Shown here in pieces: positions 1-10,547 of a stretch of 64,000 nt of DNA (position 1 is the stretch's first letter; each line of letters begins with the position of its first letter). The stretch spans positions 102,858,001 through 102,922,000 of the forward strand of contig JBITNC010000001.1 of NCBI GenBank assembly GCA_050084985.1, in the 5' to 3' direction. This DNA comes from Nageia nagi (lineage: Eukaryota > Pinophyta). The notes under the pieces were generated by a model. That model searched no databases and was not told the DNA's origin. It saw only the letters and a list, made by a program, of their open reading frames with translations. Both the position numbers and the translations under genes were made by a program.

Positions 1-1458
1 AGATTTATAGCATTTAGTATAATCATGTTATAGCTTATTCTGATTAGCCTTGATGTTGTACTAAATATTCAAATATAAGTTATGAATTTATAAATGGAAA
101 TAATACTTTTTAAAAAATAATAATGAATGGATTGAGAGTATCCTTTTGGTAGTTACAAGTGAAAAGATGCTTAAGAGCCCTATTTTGATGCTTGACCTAA
201 ATTTGATTATATTGAATTATATTTTATCTGGTTATGGTGTAATATGTTTATGGATGATCAAAATATGTTAATAATGGAGAGAGAATTTTATTTTAGAATA
301 ATAATTAATCATGGATAATTATTTTTGGTAATGATAAAAATTTAAGATTTTTTATACAAGGACTTAATTTATATGGATGCAAAATATATGTCTTTTCCCC
401 ATCCCCTATGATACACAAATAAAACAAGTTCTTGCTAATGGTAAGAAAGGGAATTTCAATGTAGGATCTATTATTATTTTACCTGAAGGCTTTGAATTAG
501 CCCCTTGACCTTTGCAAAGCGGATATAGAATGAATTCAAAATTTGTGTTTGTATATTCAATATATGCATTCTTACATCTCTCGTAGACATTAGTGCATGT
601 AGTTATTCAATATATCTAAGACATATTACATTCAAATTCCTTTTATATACTATTTCCCAAGAGGGATTGCCTAAATGAGCTTGACATAACTATCTTCGCT
701 CTAGTTCCCTTTGCACTAGATGCCTCTTTATTCTCTTGGCTTTAGTTTATCTTCTAGATTACCTCCATTGTCATTGGTAGTTCCTTTTATGGGTCAAAGT
801 ATTCATAATCATTTTCCTATCCCCATTTTGCATACATTTCCATCCATAACTCATTTATATCTTCTCTTTATGTCTAAATATTTAGATTCACAATTAGGTT
901 CACCTTTGGGATCTCTAGGTTTCCTTCATGTTTAGTTATTGATGCTAAACTAGTTTTTGATCCTTCAAATTTAGGTTCACCTCTAATATCTCTAGGTTTC
1001 CTTCATGTTTAGATAAGGGGGCTACCTTTCTAAAGATCCTTTAAAACCTCTACTACTAATGCCTAATTTATGCTTTAATCCTTCTTCTCACCTTGCACTT
1101 TATTCTTCATTTATTCTCTTGAGGGTGCTTTGACTTTTATTAATTTTGAATTCATTTTATTAGGTGTTACTAGATTTATCCTCATATTTCATTTTCTAAT
1201 TCTATTTTTTAAGGGATTAGGTTGTATCATTTCTTACCTAAGAATACTCACAATATTGAATACCTTAAGTTTTAATCCTTCAACATGATCTTCTTCTATG
1301 TATTCTTCTAAAATAATTTTGAAATCTTCCATATAACTATTTGATTAAATTAAGATTAGCTTCCTCCTACTCTTATTAGAACTTCTTATTGTAGCCACAA
1401 CCTTTGTAGCTTCTTTTTCTTATGGATTCTCTTCTAATTCGAATGAGTTCTATGCTTC
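1..1458. other. Unassigned AT-rich region left of the first LTR element
   Basis: I recognise no gene, RNA or transposon domain here. The short open frames have no recognisable protein features. It is the left flank into which the 1459-11933 element inserted, and continues at 11934. It contains one local direct repeat, listed separately. Confidence 0.5.
893..1012. repeat. Local direct duplication, two ~43-bp copies
   Basis: Positions 893-935 and 970-1012 are near-identical; both end in the stretch TCTCTAGGTTTCCTTCATG followed by TTTAG. The period is about 77 bp. It looks like a simple local duplication in unassigned DNA. Confidence 0.7.
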
Positions 1459-2306
1459 TGTGATGATTTGAAACTCATGGATCATGCAAAAACTTGCCCT
1501 AGGAAAGGGATGTTTATCTTTTAGCTTTGAAATTGATTGAACAAGCTCAATAATGCACAAATATTCCAAAAACTAAATAATTGAGCAATTAAACACTTTG
1601 AAATGCAAAAAATATCTCCAAATACCCAACATTGTAATTAGGAGGTAAAAATAGATTTTATGCTACAAATATATCAATCTAGATCCAACATCACACTTAG
1701 GAAGAAAAATATGAATTTCACCCATGCAAAACTACTCTATAAATCCAACATCCAAGAATAGAGATACAATAGCAAATTGTCATAGCAATGATGTAATTGT
1801 ATTAATGTAGCAATGTGAAAGTACAAATACCCTAAGGATCTTGTACCAAATCTACCTCCAATAGGGTAATGTTGGATGGTTCTAGATCCTCACCTTCATA
1901 GTAGGAGTGAGGCATAGTCTATGAATTTCTCTATAGCTTATTTGATGGAATCAATAGTGTTCCTCTCAATATGGATTGAATAAGTTAAGGTTAACCTCCT
2001 CTCACCTTAATACCTCAAATGCAAGTTTCCCTATAAGTGGCAAAGATACAGCTTCCACTCAATCAAAATAAAAGTGCTTTAATAACAATAATTAATATAT
2101 TTTGGAATGATTGAGTGTTCTCCTTTTAATGTAGTCTCTCTTATAATCTTGCATAAAGATGATCCAATGGTGAAGAGATGTGATTTGTGAGCTCATGTTT
2201 GCAACATCTAATACAAGGATCCTTAAGATAAATAAAATCACATCTAAGGGCTAGGAATGCTAATGTACAAGAGGGGGTGATACTGGAGCATTATCATGGT
2301 CCAAGT
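1459..2306 (-). repeat. Left (3') LTR of the LARD-like element, outer part
   Basis: It starts TGTGATGATTTGAAAC and aligns with 10548-11395 of the right LTR. Shared blocks include CATGGATCATGCA (TGATGGATCATGCA in the other copy), AACAAGCTCAATAATGCA, AATACCCAACATTG and ATCACACTTAGGAAGAAAAAT. It stops at CCAAGT, where the copia element inserted, and resumes after 6675. Confidence 0.85.
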
Positions 2307-2336
2307 TGAGATAATAAGAAAGAATTTAGCTTTAGT
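2307..2336 (-). repeat. Remnant of the copia 3' LTR (outermost ~30 bp)
   Basis: TGAGATAATAAGAAAGAATT at 2307 resembles the start of the right LTR (TGATAATATAAGAAAGAATT at 6225). Similarity then stops, and RNase H coding resumes almost at once. A deletion seems to have removed most of the 3' LTR and the C-terminal end of RNase H while leaving the terminus and TSD. Confidence 0.55.
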
Positions 2337-2339
2337 ATA

Positions 2340-3480
2340 GGATAAAGGAATAATTATTTATTTTTTGGTTTTATATCATCTATATTATTACCCCAATCAT
2401 TGTCACTATATCCAATAAGATTTACATGCTTATTTTTTTGGTAATGGATGCCAAAATTTAAGAGTGCATTTTACATATCTTAGAATTCTCTTGATTTCCT
2501 TTAAATGAATCTTTGAAGGAGCACTCATGAACTTGGACATAAGTAAAATTGCATGATAAATATCAGGATGAGAATTTGTTAAGAACATTTGGCTCCCAAC
2601 AATACTTCTATAATTATGCACGTTAGCTTCAACAACCCCATCATCTTTACTTAAGTGTCTTCCATGAGTAATGGGAGTGATAATAGTTATACAATTATCC
2701 ATTCTAAACTTATGTAATAAATCAGTAGCATACTTTGTTCAAGAAATGAAATTTTTTTTATCATCTTGATATATATCCAAACCAAGAAAATAGTGCATAA
2801 TACCAAGATTCTTCATTTCAACTTCTTACATAATGGAATTTTTGAAAGCATCATTCAATCTAGAATTAGTACCCATATAAATAATATCATCAACATAAAG
2901 GCAAATTAACAAAACATAAATACCATCATGTTTTTAATATAGATTTGGTTCACTTTTGCTTCTTATTAATTCAAAATTATGAAAATATCCATCTATATGT
3001 GAGTACCAATCCCATGGGGCTTACTTGAGACAATACAAGGCCTTCTTCAACCTATAAAAATGATGCTCTTTACCTTTCATTTTGAAACCTTAGGGATAAC
3101 CAACAAACACCTCTTCATCTAGATATCTATTCAAGAATTCACTCTTGATATCTAAGTGGTATACCTTCCAGCCTTTATGAGTAGCATTAGAGAGAATCAT
3201 TCTAAGGGTTTCTTGCCTAGCAATAGGAGCAAAGGTCTCCTCATATTCTATGTCATATCTCTAAGTGAAGCTTTTGGCCATAATTCTATCCTTATGCCTC
3301 TCAATGGTGCCATCAATATTAAACTTTATTTTGTAGTCCCATTTAGAGCCTATAATCTTTTTCCCTCTTGGAAGCTTAACTAGCTCCCATATATCATTTT
3401 TCTCAATGGAGTGTATCTTGAATTACATGGCCTTCATCCAAACATCATTAGTACAAATATTTTCAAAATAACAAGGCTCT
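2340..3480 (-). pseudogene. Copia reverse transcriptase and RNase H relic
   Basis: In shifting minus-strand frames one reads an RT core with the catalytic YVDD (LICLYVDDIIY) around 2878-2905. Upstream is the stretch that carries changes to the host-adapted RT N-terminus. Downstream at 2430-2702 is the connection and RNase H region (HPDIYHAILLMSKFM and EIKRILRYVKCTLKFW, the copia RYVKGT-type segment). The last recognisable motif is GYSDNDWGNNIDDIK at about 2350-2415, the first RNase H acidic motif, after which the domain is cut off. Several stops interrupt it. No function expected. Confidence 0.85.
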
Positions 3481-3489
3481 AAATCAGAA

Positions 3490-4860
3490 ATATCCACAAA
3501 TGCAAAAATAGCCAATTCACCCTTTGGTTCACCATCCATCTCATCCCTATATAAATGGATATTTTCAAGCCTTTTAGTTACTTGATCTACTTCTTTTGCT
3601 TATGCTCTAGTTACTCTCTTTAAAAAATTTTGATCTAACATTTGAGAAGGATGATTTCCAAGTGTTCTATTACCTCTTGCTTTACCATTCTTATTTGGAG
3701 ATGCATCAGCATCACTTGGAACATCTTTGGGTTGCACTTATATCAGCTTTTGTGGACTATTTGAAGCTTTGGGATGCATATTTTGTTGGCTAGGTTTAAT
3801 AGTAGATTGCAAATTTTAAGAGCTTATATCAAATGATACATTATAAACAAGTTGTTTTTTATGACCCCATTTTCTTTCTTGATCAAAAATAATATCTCTT
3901 GAAACAACAACTTCATGAGTTTTGGGATTGCACAATCTATATACTTTGCTTGTTTCACAATAGCCAATAAATATGCAAGGCTCAATCTTTGGATCTAATT
4001 TTTTTCTATGCTCCTTTAGAACATGCACATATCCTAAGTAACCAAACACTCTAAAATGATTCACATTTGGTCTTTTATCATATCATGCTTCAAAAGGAGT
4101 TATGCAATCCAAACTAGAGGTTCGATGTCTATTTATAATATACATTATTGTCCTAATAGTTTCATCCCAATAACTATTGCTTAAACCTATAGTTTGGAGC
4201 ATGCCTCTTGCTATATTAGCCAAATTTCTATTCTTATTTTAAGCTACACCATTTTGTTGTGGAGTGTAGGCAATAGTGAGTTTCCTTCTCATACCACAAT
4301 ATTGCAAGAATTCATTACTACAAACTCCCCCCCTCTATCTATTCTTAAACATTTCAAATAATAGCCACTGTGTTGTTTAATATTGTTCTTGAACTCCTTA
4401 AAGTATGAAAAAGCTTCATCCTTATTCTTAAGAAAGTATATCCAACATATTCTTCTACAATCATGATGAAATTAAGGAAATAAATACTTTTACCAATACT
4501 TGGAGTTTACTTTAGCCCACATATGTCACTATGATACAATTGGAGGGGGTAAGAGGCTCTCCATGCATGACCATTTGGGAATATTGATCTTGAATTCTTT
4601 CCTATAGCACATTCGATATACACTTCTTTATGCTCTTGGACATTGGGCAATCCATAAACCATCTTATTGGAGACCAACCATCTCAAACTTGCAAAGTTGA
4701 GATACCCATATTTCAAATGCCAAAGCCAACTCTTATCATCAATAGCAACATTATTAAAATTATATATTTTATCACCAATTCAAAGAGGAAATAATCTATT
4801 TATTTTCATGGGAATAGTGGTGATATGCTTATGCCCTTTGTTTTTGTAAAAAATCATACA
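3490..4860 (-). pseudogene. Copia integrase relic
   Basis: The pre-integrase zinc region reads LWHLKYGYLNFASL then CAIGKNSR (4507-4800, an HHCC-type GAG-pre-integrase domain). The core follows with YHSDICGLK, carrying the first catalytic Asp. The remainder, 4500-4070, is broken by stops. The C-terminal part at 3816-4064 reads NHFRVFGYLGYVHV, DPKIEPCIFIGYCETSKVYR and VVVSRDIIFDQ, the usual copia integrase tail. No complete D-D-E triad in one frame. Confidence 0.85.
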
Positions 4861-4979
4861 TTTTCTTTCCTCAAACACAAGTTTTTAGTTCTTTTCCATT
4901 ATTTGCCCCACACTCAACAAATTATGTTTTAGCTTTGGAATGAAATATACATCATTAATCCTCTTGTTACCTTCATTGG

Positions 4980-5300
4980 TAGATACCTCCATAGCTCCCA
5001 TGCCTTCAACTTAAATGGATTTATCATCTTCAAGTGTGATCTTGGACTTGTAGTAGTCATCCATAGTATAAAACAAATCTCCTTTTTTGGTCATGTGGTT
5101 TGAGAAACTAGTATCAAGGATCCACATCTCATTAAGCTTTTGGGATAAATGGGTATAATACAATAACAAAGTGGAGGATCCATCATCCTCACCATAATTG
5201 GCACTTTGGGCTCCTTATTAGTAAGCCTTTAATCTACATTCTCTCTCATAGTGTCTATACTTGTTAGAATAGTAACATTTCTTATCTCATCTATCATCTC
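4980..5300 (-). pseudogene. Copia gag zinc knuckle and protease relic
   Basis: The nucleocapsid knuckle reads KKCYYSNKYRHYEREC near 5238-5290, a CX2CX4HX4C motif with its second Cys changed to Ser. The protease reads MWILDTSFSNHMTKKGDLF near 5090-5150, where copia proteases have an Asp-Ser-Gly active site. Here it is Asp-Thr-Ser, so the enzyme is probably dead. Confidence 0.75.
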
Positions 5301-5496
5301 TTGGAGAATCCCCTCCTCTACCTTGGAAGCCACCTATCCTTCCTCTTATTCTTCATCTTCCTATTCCTCTTCTTCTATAAGTTCTACCTCTTCCTCTACC
5401 ATGAGCTCCCCTTTGACCACTAGTGCTAGTGTCTACTTATTTAGAAGTGAAGGCCTTCTCTCTCACACTCCCAACATTGGAAAGTGGAGCAAGCCT

Positions 5497-6190
5497 TTAG
5501 TCATATGACATTAAGGAACCAATGGTCTGATCAAGAGTAAGAGTGCTCATATCTTTGGTCTCTCCAAATATGATAGCAATTTGGATCCATTTGGGAAGAA
5601 GTGTTCTCAACACTTTCTTCACTACAAAAGGATTTTTAATCTCCTCTCCAAGTGTCTCCATCATTTGGACACAAGTATTCACTCTTACACAATATTCTCC
5701 AACCTTCTCATCCTCTTTTTTCTTTATATTTTCAAACTCTATTTTTTAAAGTTTGAATCCTCACTTACTTCACTTGGTCATTGCCTTGGAATCCATATCT
5801 CAATACCTTCCATGCATCCTTTAACATATTGCAACTAGCAATTCTTGGGAACAACCTCTTTTCTAAGGCTAATTGGAGATGGTAGATAGCAAAGGAATTC
5901 TTCATTAAGGCCTCTCTTTTAGCAAGCCTATCATTTTGAGGAAGTGTGTCCCAATATGGTTCCACATAACCATCTTCAATGATGCCCCACACTCCCTTTC
6001 CTATGAGAAAATGCTTCATCTTCAATGCCCAATATTCATAATACTCACCATTGAATTTTGGTATGGGAAGAGAATTCACTCCAAAATCCATCTCACTCAC
6101 TTTAACAAGCTCAGCACAAACTATAGGCCTATTTGGATCACTTTTTATAAAACTTGCTAAGTTGTTATAAGGTACGCACAACCTCTTCAA
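5497..6190 (-). pseudogene. Copia gag (capsid) relic
   Basis: Two minus frames cover a UBN2/retrotran-gag type capsid. 5765-6190 contains PIPKFNGEYYEYWALKMKHF, the FxGxNYxxWxxxM signature, and later MLKDAWKVLRYGFQG (the AKEAWDxLxxxYEG-like helix). 5497-5682 continues with MMETLGEEIKNPFVVKKVLR and PKWIQIAIIFGE, the LLxSLPxxW-like segment. A frameshift lies between them near 5690-5760. It begins just inside the right LTR and primer site, as expected for gag. Confidence 0.85.
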
Positions 6191-6208
6191 ACCTATCTAA
6201 GATCCACT

Positions 6209-6222
6209 AGCTCTAATGCCAA
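6209..6222 (-). other. Primer-binding site of the nested copia element
   Basis: On the minus strand this reads TTGGCATTAGAGCTAG, a decayed TGGTATCAGAGC complementary to initiator tRNA-Met, directly inside the right LTR. It fixes the element's orientation. Confidence 0.7.
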
Positions 6223-6224
6223 TA

Positions 6225-6670
6225 TGATAATATAAGAAAGAATTAAGCACATAAAAATCTGATTCAATTAGCAAATTAAAAGTACAATATATAGGTTCTC
6301 AATGACTAATTGATTTTAGGTCATGGAGTTACAAAATGGACCAAAAATAAATTTTATGGACTATTACACAAATCCACTCAAATCTTATCAAAAATAGATA
6401 AATAGGAGTTACAAACATGTTCTGAGATACTCTCTCATTATCCCTAAGAATTAATAGACCTTACAACATCATGTAGATAAGAAAAATGGACCAAAAAATC
6501 TTAAATATTTGTAACTACCAAAAAATTTATTGAAATGCATAAGGTATCCAAAAATAAGAGGGCATTTTCATAAATGCAGAGGGTTGCAAAAATGTGATGG
6601 TGTTTCCACATATAGATGCAATGTGATAGTATTTCATTCTAGATAATTTGCAAAACTTACATCTCCAACA
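6225..6670 (-). repeat. Right (5') LTR of the nested copia element
   Basis: About 446 bp, starting TGATAATATAAG and ending TCTCCAACA before the TSD CAAGT. Its partner on the left has been reduced to ~30 bp, so its identity rests on TG...CA ends, TSD and the primer site. Confidence 0.75.
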
Positions 6671-6675
6671 CAAGT

Positions 6676-7190
6676 ACCAAGGATGGGTGATGTGGAGCCT
6701 TGGGATGCTTAAGTATCTAAATTCCATGCTTGGGATTCATCCTCTTTCATCTAGATTATTGAATCCTTATTTGTAGTGCTAAATCTAACCTTGGAGCTCC
6801 TAATGACCTCATAGTCTATGCAATCACCAAGGGGGATGTTCTACCCCTAAGAGGGGAGCACTAATGACTAGAGATAAATTAAATACCAATATTATAATTA
6901 TCAAGGCTAAAAATATGCAATGCCTCTTTCAGAGAGACTAATATTGCATTTACAAATATAGTTACCTTGGTATTATAAATACATTATTATTTCCATTTTA
7001 GGTAATTAAATAAATGTAAATAATAAATAAAAGGACTATTTATTCCATAATTAAAGCTTTACTAAGTCTCTAAGTGGAATTTACATTCTTTTGGCCAAAT
7101 CCTACAAAAATAGATAAAATCACACCTGAATTAAAGTTCCCATTTATCAGAGGTGAAATGGGGAAAACACTTAAAAATGGGTACATTACA
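6676..7190 (-). repeat. Left (3') LTR of the LARD-like element, inner part
   Basis: Aligns with 11420-11933 of the right LTR, sharing GAATCCTTATTTGTAGT, AGAGAGACTAATATTGCATT and TATCAGAGGTGAAATGG. It ends ACATTACA, the right copy ACATTATA. The purine run GGGAGG (minus strand, 7199-7204) just inside could be the polypurine tract. Confidence 0.85.
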
Positions 7191-7990
7191 AGTTTGACCT
7201 CCCGAAATTGCTTTTCCCTAAGTAATTCAAAGAATTAAAAGTTACAGCAGATTGTTCTTGATCCTCTTCTTTTTCATCTTTGTAATTGATCTTTATGGTG
7301 AAGATAGAATCCACAAACTCTGACTTATCTTCATCTTTTATCCATGGAGTATGTTTTGAGTCTATAAAATCTAGTTCTTTGAGACACCCAAATGTATCCA
7401 AACTCAAATCTTCCTCCCAATCAACTAGCAATATTACAAGAGATAGCAACCAAGGATTTATCTCATCTGTTAATTTTGTAGTTACAGAACCTAATACCTC
7501 AAAACATACTACCCATTTTGCTTCACTAAATGTAGTATTTATGAAGCAAGATAAAGTATTTCAAAACATAAAATTTCCCAATGTTTCTCCATATGTTCTT
7601 ATCAATGAATCATTAGTCTTACTTGTGCCCATATTTCTTTCTAATAAAATTCCAATCATTTTCAAAAGCTTTCCTTCAAAACTTAGCATACCAACAACTT
7701 CATATGGTATTATTTAATCACTAAGACTTTCTTTTAAGGTGGTACAAAATGCCTTCATAAATATTATCTCATATATCAAGGAGTATGCAACCCAATCTTC
7801 ATTGAATGATGTAGCAAAACTCAATGTAGTAGACTTAACCTTTTTATACAACAAGGATATGAACTTTTTTTTAGTAGCGATGCCAAGTTTAATCCATATC
7901 TCTTATAGTGATGGGTCATCCACTTCAATCATTTTTTCAAGTGTATCATCATGCTTATAAGTTGTTGCATTCTCATTGTGATCTTGTTTT
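7191..7990 (-). pseudogene. Unassigned ORF relic inside the LARD-like element
   Basis: The minus frame from about 7710 to 7186 is open except for one stop near 7565. It continues upstream to ~7990 with further stops. Readable segments include MIGILLERNMGTSKTNDSLI, CFINTTFSEAKWVVCFEVLG, LLVDWEEDLSLDTFGCLKEL and an acidic tail DEKEEDQEQ. The density of open codons and acidic tail suggest a former protein. I recognise no family. It lies immediately downstream, in the same sense, of the PDS5-like fragment; it could be the degenerate later part of the same captured transcript, a second captured gene, or an element ORF. The plus-strand frame 7286-7717 is its shadow or an alternative reading. Confidence 0.45.
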
Positions 7991-8039
7991 TTTATCCCAT
8001 GTGGTGGGGAAATAATTGTAAGAGGATATTTTTTTATTG

Positions 8040-8535
8040 TTTCCTTGTATTCCATAAATGGTTTCAACTTCTCTATACACTATCTGATCACACTATTAAC
8101 CAACTTATATGTAGTTAAATAAGTAACAAGGTATTACTTCTAGAAATCCAACATTATGGTTACAAGTGATTGGTAAATGTCATCACTTTCATATATGATT
8201 GAGGCCATAATGTTTGTTATGGTTATGATGATATTATCATCATGCTCCTCCATAACCAAAGTAATGAAATACTAGAACATCATGTAAATCAACTCATACA
8301 TGCTCAATTCTAACATGACATTATCCATCCTACATTTTACAAATGTCTCAAGTATAACAACCATCTTAGAAAATTGCGGACTTGTGATTTTTCCTAAGTT
8401 TTCAAAACTATCAACCATAAGCTAAAACATTTTTCTTAATGTATTATCATAATATGGATTTTAAGTCAAGAACTTACCATGTGCAAGCAATCTTGTAGTT
8501 CTCCTAAGGTGGAGAGGATCTCATCTTTAGTCTAA
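8040..8535 (-). pseudogene. PDS5-like (cohesin-associated HEAT protein) fragment captured in an LTR element
   Basis: PDS5 proteins bind cohesin and regulate sister-chromatid cohesion in the nucleus. Reading the minus strand from 8530, DEILSTLGELQDCLHM resembles the plant PDS5 N-terminal helix DELLxLLxxVExCLS. Then NPYYDNTLRKMF (~8425-8460) resembles the APYxDxxLxxxF segment after the ITRITAP motif, which is missing. The longest match follows, 8420-8120: VDSFENLGKITSPQFSKMVV, ILETFVKCRMDNVMLEL, MASIIYESDDIYQSLVTIML, paralleling PDS5 ILETVAKxRSCxVMLDLExD and the later EESED segment. KLKPF near 8060 parallels the family's KLKPYL. Stops occur at ~8424, 8274, 8142, 8136 and 8083. It lies in sense orientation inside the LTR element, without pol. 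About 45 family residues are missing between the first two blocks, where GTAAGT follows CACATG, possibly an old splice donor. Family call is by eye. Confidence 0.65.
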
Positions 8536-9239
8536 AATAAGAATCCCAAATTTCCTTCTACTTCCTTGTCTGGTCCTTAGTTATTTCTAAAATATTTGAA
8601 TTCGCTTTTCATCTCAAAATAAAATATTAAGTCTAATAATACCTTATTACTCTTAAATTTTAATTTTTTAACAAATTAAAAATGAAATAGAATATTTTTA
8701 TCTTTTTCTTCTACTAAAAATAAATAAATATAAATTACTCAAAACCCCATTGAGAATTAATTCTTAAACCTTCAATGGATGAATTCTTGTAGACTCACAA
8801 CAAATTGAGTCTTCTTCATTCCTAATGTTTCACTTTTGGCTTCAAATTATGGATAAATAGCAAAATTATCCAAACGTCTCACTTCCAACTAGTAGTAACA
8901 ACAAAATTATCTCAATGTCTCCTTCTTAGGACTCCATGGTGTAGATACCATAGTGAAATTCATTCAATACAATCAAATTGACTCTCTTTCTCCTCAACAT
9001 CCTCCTTGTAGTGACTTGTAACTCTATTTTTTCTAGAAAGTAATGACCAAAATGTCCAATGGTCCTACAAAACTATTAGTTTTTGACCTTCATGATGAAA
9101 ATTTATCAATACTTCTAGTTAAGTATCACTTGTGATGTAAATATTTTCCATAATTAGCCTTAGCAAGCTAATGCTTATCCTCCAATGAATTCAAAGTGTA
9201 ATAAGGAATCAAAAACTCCCTCAAATCTCCAATAGTTGG

Positions 9240-9720
9240 TCCATAATGCTTCCAAGATGCCAAATGAATCTTAAAATTGATCTTAGAATGCTATGTTCAC
9301 CTCATGATAGCTTTAAAACCTCCATAAATACCCTTAGTATGCTAAATTATCACTTTTGGGGACCTCAGAATGAAGCATGGTCCTCCAAAAATGCTTTAGT
9401 ATGCCATCATCTAGCTAAAAATGGACTTAAAACGTAGAACATATCTCAAAATACACCTAGTATGCCAATTTTTCCTTCAAATGAACTCAAAACATAGCAC
9501 TGACCTTAAAAATACCTCCAAGATACCAATGTCTATCTTTTGAAAAGCCTAAAATGTAGTATGAAACTTAAAATTCCTCTTATTATGATAACATCCTCCT
9601 TAAGTTGGTCCCAGAATGTAGAGAAAAATACAAAAATGCCCTTAGAATTCTAATTTTTGGTTTTAGGTGAGCTCAATATTTAGAATAGATCTTAGAAATG
9701 CTCCCAAAATACCAACATTT
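9240..9720. repeat. Degenerate 61-bp tandem repeat array
   Basis: A motif like CCTTAGTATGCCAA recurs at about 9333, 9394, 9455, 9516, 9577, 9639 and 9701, a spacing of 61-62 bp, with weaker units on both sides. Between copies, an ACTCAAAATGTAGCAT-like segment also recurs. 61 is not a multiple of three and stops occur in all frames, so it is not a coding repeat. It lies in the leader between the 5' LTR and the PDS5-like block. Confidence 0.8.
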
Positions 9721-10126
9721 GAATTTAGGTTAACTCAAAAAACTAATTTCTAACTCCATATGAGCTCATAATTACCAAACAATCCCTTATTCCTCCTTTG
9801 AACTCATATCTATAGTAAATAAACTTCAAACTTGATAGAAAAATGTAAAAATTTTGAAAATGTACCTTATCATGCTGGACAAACCTCCTTGAAGTCTCAA
9901 AATTTAAAGTTAGTACCAAAGAGTGCCCAACAACTTGCTAGAATGAGGTATATGGCCCTCTAAGCTACCAACATCTCACTCCCTTATGTTTAGATAAAGC
10001 AATTTATTCTTAAAATAATCATCATGATGCTAGGTTAATTCCACTGTGATATAAACTTCATCTCTTCCAATAGGATGCTAATATCTCTCTAGTAACTCCT
10101 CCTTCTTACCTGATAAGAAAGGGCAA

Positions 10127-10547
10127 TATCTCCTCCTCAAAACACCACTATGATTCTATAAAAATATCATTACAAGTTTATACCATAATGAATGAGTAAT
10201 CTTCCTCAAAAACTCCTTCAACAACAACTTCTCAAATAGATCTTCAACTCCTTTAAAAATCTCCTTTTGTAGTAATTCTCTAATAGACCTTTAGCTCCTC
10301 TAGAAATCTTCTTCAATAAAAATTCAACAATAGATCTTCAACTCTCCAATAACTCTTACCCAACAGTAAGGGCAAGATTTCATCTCTTTAACTCCAACTA
10401 GAAACCATCCATGTATGATGCCCTTGATTCTAGTAGGATGGTAGAATCAAGGCTTGTATACCATTATGAAGTGGGTATTAGAAATCTTCAAACTCTTTTC
10501 AAACTTTCTTACCTAATAAAATGGCAAGATCAAAGCTCTAATACCAC
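10127..10547. repeat. Degenerate repeats next to the primer-binding site
   Basis: Blocks ending ACCACTATGATTC (10144-10156), ATACCATTATGAAG (10459-10472) and ATACCACTATGATG (10541-10554) are related; each is preceded by a GGCAAGATC/GGCAATATC-like string. A second pattern, AATAGATCTTCAACTC, recurs at 10235, 10285 and 10332. The last block contains the primer-binding site. Confidence 0.5.
10535..10546 (-). other. Primer-binding site of the LARD-like element
   Basis: Minus strand TGGTATTAGAGC, one base from the initiator-tRNA-Met complement TGGTATCAGAGC, one base inside the right LTR. It shows that the right LTR is the 5' LTR. Confidence 0.8.

Larger units (their letters stand above)
2307..6670 (-). 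mobile_element. Ty1/copia retrotransposon nested in the LARD-like LTR
   Basis: The element begins TG (2307) and ends CA (6670), flanked by CAAGT at 2302-2306 and 6671-6675. This fits a 5-bp TSD interrupting the LTR sequence GTCCAAGTACCAA seen intact at 11412-11424. On the minus strand the order is LTR, primer site, gag, zinc knuckle, protease, integrase, RT, RNase H, the copia order. Many stops and frameshifts make it inactive. The left (3') LTR is almost wholly deleted. Confidence 0.9.

Noticed and set aside
5251-5838. Ser-rich plus-strand frames (5251-5508, 5581-5838)
   Set aside because: They lie opposite the copia gag relic and are its antisense reading.
7286-7717. 143-codon plus-strand frame as a gene
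   Set aside because: The minus strand of the same stretch is equally open, is in sense with the element and has a plausible acidic protein tail. No domain on the plus strand.
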